Assembly: GCA_018659505.1 (NCBI GenBank)
Contig: JABJMI010000518.1
Location: 1-5,601 of the forward strand
Source of the DNA: Planctomicrobium sp.
GTDB lineage: Bacteria; Planctomycetota; Planctomycetia; Planctomycetales; Planctomycetaceae
Direction: 5' to 3'
DNA: 5,601 nucleotides
Within the stretch, counting starts at the first letter, position 1; each line of letters begins with the position of its first letter. Below, piece after piece: positions 5,461 through 5,601 of this stretch. The notes beneath the pieces are model-generated. The model had not been told where the DNA came from, ran no database searches, and saw only the letters and a list, made by a program, of their open reading frames with translations. The translations under genes were made by a program, and so were the position numbers.

Positions 5461-5601
5461 TGAGGTGGTACCAACTTGACGGGCGCGCGATTCCTTAAGA
5501 GTTGTGGATCGCTTCGAAGCGGGTTGGGGTTTGGTAGTCTATGGATGAGTGTCGGCGGGAGGTATTGTAGTAGTTGATGTATTCTCGGATTTCTTGTTGA
5601 G
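5461..5601 (-). mobile_element. IS3-family insertion sequence, transposase 3' end and terminus (partial)
   Basis: The sequence encodes the end of an IS3-type transposase, followed by 34 non-coding bases before the RDD remnant. IS3-family ends usually begin 5'-TG and finish CA-3'. Two candidates fit here: TGAGGTGG from 5461 and TGACGGGC from 5477. I prefer 5461 because the RDD-like peptide extends right up to it. The inverted-repeat partner and target duplication (perhaps AAT or CAAT ending at 5460) would lie outside the window, so the boundary is not proven. Confidence 0.7.
5495..5601 (-). CDS. IS3-family transposase, C-terminal fragment (5' part outside window)
   Basis: Thirty-four residues followed by TAA at 5495-5497 are visible; the gene continues beyond the right edge. 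The peptide contains EIREYINYYN, then SRRHSSIDYQTPTRFE. This matches the end of the DDE integrase core (rve-type) of IS3-family OrfB transposases, usually seen as 'I-x-YI-x-YN-x-x-R-x-H-S-x-L-x-Y-x-T/S-P-x-x-F/Y'. The catalytic Asp and Glu residues lie upstream of what is seen. The enzyme would cut and join the ends of its own element. Whether the copy is intact or active cannot be judged from this fragment. Confidence 0.85.
   Translation of the reverse strand, partial: QQEIREYINYYNTSRRHSSIDYQTPTRFEAIHNS

Overview
The window looks like a chromosomal segment from a planctomycete or close relative. The grounds are an exported DUF1501 protein, a Tat-exported Gfo/Idh/MocA oxidoreductase, an ABC-2-type ATPase with a 'GFMPDFFGVYEDL' stretch and an RDD-family tail, a combination typical of that phylum. 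Base composition appears moderate, neither strongly AT- nor GC-rich. This placement rests on family recognition only.

Layout, left to right. Positions 1-517 (minus) hold the N-terminal 172 residues of an ABC transporter ATPase whose 3' end is outside the window. Positions 518-991 are a long divergent intergenic region with only weak candidate small ORFs and short palindromes. Positions 998-2299 (plus) encode a complete DUF1501 protein with a twin-arginine signal, followed by a hairpin. Positions 2414-3292 (plus) encode a secreted protein with a charged low-complexity linker and a probable outer-membrane beta-barrel domain. A long hairpin at 3308-3346 separates it from a convergent small gene (3419-3685, minus) for a secreted, very basic protein of 88 aa. 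Positions 3897-5249 (minus) encode a complete Gfo/Idh/MocA-family oxidoreductase with a Tat signal; a 10-bp inverted repeat abuts its start codon.

The right edge is the most notable part. Positions 5335-5460 (minus) read as the C-terminal 41 residues of an RDD-family membrane protein. Immediately upstream of it, 5495-5601 (minus) reads as the last 34 residues of an IS3-family transposase. The simplest reading is that an IS3-like element has inserted into an RDD gene; one end of the element lies in the window and the other end, with the rest of the RDD gene, lies to the right.

The genes do not form an obvious single pathway. Four of the products (DUF1501, barrel protein, small basic protein, oxidoreductase) carry export signals, and two more (ABC system, RDD) belong to membrane-associated families, so the segment is dominated by cell-envelope functions. 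I found no RNA genes and no CRISPR array. I see no clear evidence of an undescribed multi-gene system; the uncharacterised pieces most worth attention are the barrel protein and the small basic secreted protein.
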